Shown piece after piece: positions 49,201-53,524 of a stretch of 53,524 nt of DNA. The position numbers and the translations under genes are program-made. Position 1 is the first letter of the stretch. Each line of letters opens with the position of its first letter. The stretch is from Saccoglossus kowalevskii (lineage: Eukaryota; Hemichordata; Enteropneusta; Harrimaniidae). The stretch covers positions 213,322 to 266,845 of the forward strand of contig NW_003128865.1 of NCBI RefSeq assembly GCF_000003605.2. Reading direction: 5' to 3'. The notes under the pieces were generated by a model. That model did no database searches. It saw nothing but the letters and a program-made list of their open reading frames with translations, and was not told the DNA's origin.

Positions 49201-52200
49201 TGGCTCCTCAATGGTTCTGGTGAGCATAGTACATGTTAGTGGGTTGAGCCTCAATGGTTCTGGTGAGCATATTGGATGCCAATGGGTGGCTCCTCAATGG
49301 TCCTATTTAGAATAGTGGATGCCAGTGGGTGGCTCCTCAATGGTTTTGGTGAGCAAAGTGGATGTCAGTGGATGGTAATCTAAAATGGTTCTGGTGAGCA
49401 AAGTGGATGCTCGTGGGTGGCTTCTAATTTGTTGTGTTTGAGTTTGCCCTCCCATCGACAGAATGTTTTTTGAATCATTAACAAAACGGTAACATAGGCT
49501 GCACGTTTTCCAACAGATGGCAATGATGGTACGGTATCTATATCTGATAACCCTGCGTTCGACTTTGAGGATGTAAATCAATATACTCTTGTATTGGAAG
49601 CCACTGACGGAGAGTTCACTGCAACTGGTACTCTGACTGTTGATATTATGGATGTAGCAGAACCACCAGTATTTGTGCATGATAATCAAGATGTATATAT
49701 TGATGAAGAACAGGTATGTATTGCGTATTATCTATCTAATTGTACGTAGTGGCTGCGTGTATGCTGTTAATTTAACATGTTATTTAGCAATGATAATGGT
49801 AAATATAAAACATATCTTTACAGATTATTGGGACATTAATATCGCTTGACTGGACTGTTACTGACGTGGATGATGTATTAACTGATTTAACATATAATAT
49901 GATTGCTGGAACCTATTCTCCATACTTCAGCTTAACTGGTGGGATCAATCCAGAATTACGTATCGCACAAGTCATGGATTATGAAGCTACCTTTCCAGTC
50001 CCATTTCCCATAATGCTTACTGTCACAGACCCAGCGGGAAAGAAAGATTACCTGACAATTAATGTATACCTTCAGAATATTTATGACAATGCACCAATTT
50101 TCAGCCAGGCAGTATATTTCGCAGATGTGTTTGATGGAGAATTGCAAGGTAGTCCTGTACTGCAGGCTTTAGCAACAGATGTGGATCTATTTGACATCAT
50201 TACGTACTCCATAGAGCCAGCAAATACATATTTTGTTATTGACTCACAATTAGGAGAAGTAACTGTAAATCAACCCATTAACTCTTCAATCAGTGGGGAT
50301 ATCATTAACTTTACACTGGTTGCTACTGATCTGGGATCGAATCAAGACACAGCTTTTGTTCAGGTTACCGTTGCAAGTGTCGACAAAATTCATGTGATTA
50401 TTGATAGCAACGATCGTCCATATTGGAATTGGGAGGTGCCTTACGATTTGGCCACCGACAGCCATGTTAACAACGTCGTCACAAATAACCAGATCTTCGG
50501 TAAGATATCAAAACATGCATAGGAAATATAGGTAATGTTTTTATGTTTTTATCTCTGTGCCGCTTCCGTTTGTGTTCTAAACTCTTCACAATTAGGTATG
50601 TATAGAGTATATATGTTATATATTTTAACTCACATAAATGCTCTCTAGACCAGCATATCCCGGGCAACATATGTGAGTCATCATCTTGTAAAAAAATGGA
50701 CCGAATAAAAAATGTGATTACAATTTTCATGATAACTAGTTTCAATTGCACCAGACTCGCTACCTGCTACGCAACATTAACTGCGTCAAAAAAACGGAAT
50801 TAGAAATTATGTACAGTTAACTGAGACGTAGCTCCCTTGCATAAGCTGGAGGTGATATACTATTTTTTGTACACACAATACAAACAATTTACCCGAATAA
50901 ACAAAGTTGTATCGGATGATCAAGTGTGGTAACACATGTAAAACTGTATTTCAGAAAAAAGTCGTTCATTCATCTATAAGTTATATATGTCAAACACACG
51001 ATTTAGAATGACGACAGATGGTGAAGTTTACGTAGCAGGCAAACTAATGGCAGAAGAAGAATACATATTAATGTACTATGTAGAAGACGAACACATACCG
51101 CCGATCAAGGCAGGGTGAGTGTACTCTCAAATAATTAACCATACTGATAGTACTTGTGGAATCATAATAAATTCATATGTTTGATATGACTACACAGTAT
51201 TGTAAAGGACATGGCACATATTTCAAAATTTCATATACACAAAATAAAATAGTGACTTGGACAATCCTAGAGATAACAAACCCATCACCGATACCTGTCA
51301 TACTGGAATGCATTTATATCTTGATCTTCTACATTATCCACAGTGTTTCAATGATTCGTATTGACACCTACATACCGCAGATGGTTCTTGTGGACATACA
51401 TCTAGGTATTTCAATTGCTGATTTCACGACATCCAGACAAGATGCTTTTATTGCTTCCTTGAATAAACATTTTAAACCATGGAAATACAGAATATCCTCC
51501 ATTCGCAGTGATATAACGGTGTCTACAAGAAAACTACTTCAAAAGTGAGTAGTGCTAGATAACTACAAGTGTCAAAATGAAGATTTATTTCAGAGGGTTT
51601 CACTTTGTCATTTCATGTACAATAAGTATGCACATTATGTCGACAATATTTTTTTCGTAAAACAATAATTTGCTATATGATACTGTCTGTATACAAAACA
51701 TCAGATACCATAACACTTGTATGGCTGATTATTATCTTTTTATTTCAGCACGGCCGTCGTGGAAGTCTATGCTTTGAAGAACGATCTAACTGATTCTCAG
51801 GACAATGTTGACAAGACTAAGGAGTTTGTATACTTTGTGGATCTTACAGAGGCGATGCAAGTGGATTCAGATGGCACACCAGTGGTTCTTTTAACTGGAA
51901 CAGATTTTGACGACTTCCCTGTAGAAAGTGTGCAACCAACATATGAAATCATCAATACGCATAATAGCTATAGCTGGTGGCTTAACACACCTGAAGGAAA
52001 TGCTACATTGGCCATCATTTTAATAATTTTGTGTTATCTAATAATTCATATGTGTTGCTGTTTGTTTTGTTTTATCCGCAAAAGAAACCGTAGTGGTAAA
52101 CAAGAAATCACTTCAAGAGAGAATGATGTTGACAAAGATCAAGATGAGTGAGTTGAAGTAACATTATCAGTACACACAATGCTACTTGTACACACCACTC

Positions 52201-53477
52201 TATATAGTATATCATAACAATTTTAATATTGATATAAAATAACGGAAATTAAATATAGAGGTGGAGCCAATATGGTAATATCTGGTACGGGTTTCATTCA
52301 TTCAGAGCCGACAAATATTCAAAATCTAATACATGTACTTTGGCAGTTGTACACTTTGATGGTTAAGACATGACATTTCTGTAATACTTTGATGCGTATA
52401 AACAATAGAAGTAAAACACTAAATGTGAATTGTTAACGAAGCCAGTATGAAATTGATACATATAAAATGAAAATAGACATATAAGGTAAATACAAATATA
52501 ATATAAACTTCGTTAATAGTGGTGAAAAGCAACAACAAAAATAAAAATGACTATATTTATTATATAAATAAAAAACAACTCAAAAATAAAATTGCAATAT
52601 AATAGATATAGTAATGTAATAAATAAAAAAATTAAAAATATTTGAAACTTAAAATATTAAATATTCCGTCATAATAGCGCTTATCAGACATGTTGCACTC
52701 TGAAACTGATTACAATTGATTAATCCCCTTGTTAATAAAAAAAAACATTGATTGCGGAACAACGTCACGAAGAAACAGACAATTAAACTAAATTATAATT
52801 GAGGAGACAATTTAATCACCAATAAAACACAACTTAAACACATACGACTAGATACAAATCTCTACACACACTATAGGAACAAGCATTGCATTCAGTCCAA
52901 CTGTTTTACAGAATAAATCAATCCCCTGCAACAGCCTACTATCCAGAGATCCAAGTTTTGTTGCCTGTAGGTGAAATGAGCTGCAAATTGTAAAAACTTT
53001 ATCGACCATGAATTAAAATCAATTTAAACATTAGGAGAGAAAACAGCTCTAATGTATGTTATTTATTTATTTTTCAATTTCAGGTCTTCGATTGTTCATA
53101 TATCAGAAAATAAAAAACTGATTGAAAAGAAAAAGCTGTCTGAAGTAAAAAATAATGTACATGGAAATCAAATGGCAGATAGGACATTGAAGAAAGAAAA
53201 ACCACTGATTATACAATCTACTCCATTCTCCACGAACGAAAAACATAAACTGCGACAGGTTGCTACAGTAGAACCTAATTCGCCAAGCAAGCTAAGTAGT
53301 GTGCCCGATGACAGAAAAGACAGTGTAATAACGCCTCTGCCACTGAAATTCATGACTAGAGAATCCCATATTGCACCATCAACACATCCAAGGGCATTGA
53401 ATAAAGGTAAGGTAAAAGCCCAAGGTTATGTGTGTACAAGTGGAGCCCCAAATTGGTGGCTCCACAATGTTTCATAA
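43198..53477 (+). CDS. Divergent cadherin-repeat single-pass membrane protein (12 exons; 3' end may lie beyond the window)
   Basis: Twelve exons with GT-AG introns join in one frame to 3528 nt, 1175 residues if exon 12 runs to TAA 53475-53477. Residues 1-21 are a signal peptide (hydrophobic WLVSLILVHHAMCA). About eight cadherin repeats follow, roughly 22-132, 133-245, 246-339, 340-444, 445-549, 550-655, 656-763 and 764-855, with LDYE/MDYE/FDFE motifs and linkers such as DENEAPI, NIYDNAPIF and DSNDRPY. Residues about 856-985 form a non-cadherin region next to the membrane. A helix at about 998-1021 (ATLAIILIILCYLIIHMCCC) is followed by RKRNR and a Lys/Glu-rich tail without a recognisable catenin site. 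By family knowledge such proteins mediate calcium-dependent adhesion at the cell surface. The layout recalls protocadherin-15/cadherin-23/CDHR2-type proteins, but the subfamily is not settled. It contains no EGF, laminin G or fibronectin modules. Confidence 0.9.
43259..44606 (+). other. Cadherin-like gene intron 1
   Basis: 1348 nt between good splice sites. A 95-codon open frame within (43795-44082) is not cadherin-like and is probably chance. Confidence 0.6.
44607..44792 (+). CDS. Cadherin-like gene exon 2: first repeat, N-terminal half
   Basis: 186 nt between tccgttctcag and G|GTAAGA, phase 1 at both ends. Contains YVTDTDPDG, resembling a cadherin strand and calcium loop. The acceptor frame matches exon 1. 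Confidence 0.85.
44879..45229 (+). CDS. Cadherin-like gene exon 3: repeats 1-2
   Basis: 351 nt, phase 1 to phase 1. The preceding 86-nt intron has a weak acceptor without a clear pyrimidine tract (gttaaaag), but the open frame across the intron stops, so splicing is needed. Includes APVFLEIPDNATIGE, the start of a new repeat. Confidence 0.85.
45397..45684 (+). CDS. Cadherin-like gene exon 4: repeats 2-3
   Basis: 288 nt between catttgcag and G|GTATTG, phase 1 to phase 1. Contains GLDYETGPIVYELVIEAAD, a textbook cadherin strand, and the linker DEREPI. Confidence 0.9.
46160..46453 (+). CDS. Cadherin-like gene exon 5: repeats 3-4
   Basis: 294 nt between cttctctgtag and A|GTAAGT, phase 1 to phase 1. 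The repeat 3 end reads LRYQEQATWDITVFVGD and lacks a normal DxNDN linker (PNLGPEI instead). Confidence 0.88.
46739..47059 (+). CDS. Cadherin-like gene exon 6: repeats 4-5
   Basis: 321 nt between ttttaacacag and A|GTACGT, phase 1 to phase 1. Contains VLDYETVDEYTLSVTCHD and the good calcium linker DENEAPI. The minisatellite-bearing 2.46-kb intron follows. Confidence 0.92.
47140..47410 (-). repeat. Dispersed repeat, copy 2, in cadherin-like gene intron 6
   Basis: Reverse-oriented relative of the 37.6-kb sequence. The stretch is CpG-rich against its surroundings and starts with TTTAAAGAGCGGTGACCG. A second TTTTAAAGCGGTGGGTTGTC lies at about 47258. The 71-codon open frame across it (47337-47552) is not recognised and is probably chance. 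Confidence 0.5.
48000..49430. repeat. 43-bp minisatellite in cadherin-like gene intron 6, about 33 units
   Basis: Unit GATGCCAGTGGGTGGCTCCT then CAATGGTTCTGGTGAGCATAGTG. Variants include TTGG for GGGG positions, ATATTGG for ATAGTGG, and two larger units with an inserted GTGAAATAAT. The unit is not a multiple of three and the - strand frames through it are not genes. Confidence 0.95.
49517..49713 (+). CDS. Cadherin-like gene exon 7: repeat 5 end
   Basis: 197 nt between ttttccaacag and CAG|GTATGT, phase 1 in and phase 0 out. Encodes AFDFEDVNQYTLVLEATD and DVAEPPVF, continuing the half-repeat of exon 6 without a gap. No exon therefore seems to be missing in the minisatellite intron. Confidence 0.92.
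49824..50499 (+). CDS. Cadherin-like gene exon 8: repeats 6-8
   Basis: 676 nt between tatctttacag and G|GTAAGA, phase 0 in and phase 1 out. Largest exon: VMDYEATF, NIYDNAPIFSQAVYFADV, INFTLVATDLG and DSNDRPYWNW mark successive repeats. Confidence 0.95.
50955..51114 (+). CDS. Cadherin-like gene exon 9: last repeat
   Basis: 160 nt between ctgtatttcag and GG|GTGAGT, phase 1 in and phase 2 out. Encodes TRFRMTTDGEVYVAGKL and EEYILMYYVEDEHIPP, a shortened cadherin-type end strand pair. Confidence 0.85.
51344..51544 (+). CDS. Cadherin-like gene exon 10: membrane-adjacent domain, first half
   Basis: 201 nt between attatccacag and AA|GTGAGT, phase 2 to phase 2. Encodes VSMIRIDTYIP and then FTTSRQDAFIASLNKHFKPW, which is not cadherin-like. 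A strand-helix-strand pattern is plausible, as in the membrane-adjacent domains of protocadherin-15 and CDHR2. Confidence 0.82.
51749..52147 (+). CDS. Cadherin-like gene exon 11: membrane-adjacent domain, transmembrane helix, start of tail
   Basis: 399 nt between tttatttcag and GA|GTGAGT, phase 2 to phase 2. Begins TAVVEVYALKND, then the transmembrane helix and the basic stop-transfer RKRNRSGK. If the donor is not used, the frame ends two codons later at a TGA in the intron, giving a short-tailed form. Confidence 0.92.
53084..53477 (+). CDS. Cadherin-like gene exon 12: Lys-rich cytoplasmic tail, end uncertain
   Basis: Begins after caatttcag with the right phase and encodes SSIVHISENKKLIEKKKLSE and onward, rich in Lys and Ser. 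A strong donor (AAAG|GTAAGG at 53407) would end the exon at 53406 and send the gene beyond the window. Without it the frame closes at TAA 53477. The last 70 bases hold a hairpin and a minisatellite-like unit, which favours the splice reading. Confidence 0.7.
53440..53464. other. Hairpin with a single minisatellite-like unit
   Basis: GTGGAGCC and GGCTCCAC pair around a CCAAATTGG palindrome. From 53450 the sequence AATTGGTGGCTCCACAATGT resembles the intron 6 minisatellite unit (AGTTGGTGGCTCCTCAATGG), 17 of 20 positions the same. Confidence 0.55.
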
Positions 53478-53524
53478 TTTACATTAATATTTAATCGAAT
53501 TTAAGTCAGGTTTGCGAAGCTTAG

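Noticed and set aside
48187-49689. Proline-rich - strand frames such as EEPPTGIHYAHQNH
   Set aside because: They come from the 43-bp minisatellite. The unit is not a multiple of three, one of the three frames of the standard unit has a stop, and the array lies in an intron of the + strand gene.

Overview
This is an AT-rich piece of animal nuclear DNA with intron-split genes on the + strand, long introns, many interspersed repeats, three minisatellite arrays and one run of N (25366-26311). The MAX and cadherin genes, the dense DNA-transposon-derived repeats and the abundance of TACATGTA-type palindromes point to a marine invertebrate. A lophotrochozoan such as a mollusc, or a non-vertebrate deuterostome, would fit; the species cannot be fixed from the sequence alone.

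Layout. Positions 1-18.2 kb hold no recognisable conserved coding exon. They contain a possible small first exon (1671), two antisense-oriented copies of an interspersed element with hairpin ends (2931-4127 and a decayed one at about 12400-13333), a 55-bp minisatellite (about 8590-9305), a 474-bp MITE with 30-bp perfect inverted ends (10144-10617) and a 41/42-bp minisatellite rich in CCAAT boxes (about 15100-15982). From 18756 to 32798 lies a complete MAX gene (bHLH-leucine zipper partner of MYC and MXD/MNT): five coding exons, 174 residues. Its introns contain three more copies of the hairpin-ended element, a 1.12-kb inverted-repeat element (21946-23065) and a TTAA-flanked element interrupted by the N gap.

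The 33-43 kb interval is mostly non-coding: MAX 3' UTR, a repeat-like GC-richer island with a 118-codon open frame (35923-36279), and an unrecognised short open frame on the - strand behind a good TATA box (39151-39381). From 43198 to the right edge runs a second gene whose 12 exons I could join in a single consistent reading frame. It encodes a roughly 1175-residue single-pass membrane protein with a signal peptide, about eight divergent cadherin repeats, a membrane-adjacent domain, one transmembrane helix and a lysine-rich tail. Its sixth intron carries a 43-bp minisatellite of about 1.4 kb.

The two solid genes are not functionally linked: one is a nuclear transcription factor, the other a cell-surface adhesion protein. 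The more unusual signals are the CCAAT-box minisatellite and the cluster of CACGTG E-boxes at MAX, the conserved cassette position of MAX exon 2, the element family with terminal hairpins, and a 1.12-kb transposon whose target duplication mirrors its own end. I saw no CRISPR, operon, tRNA or rRNA gene.
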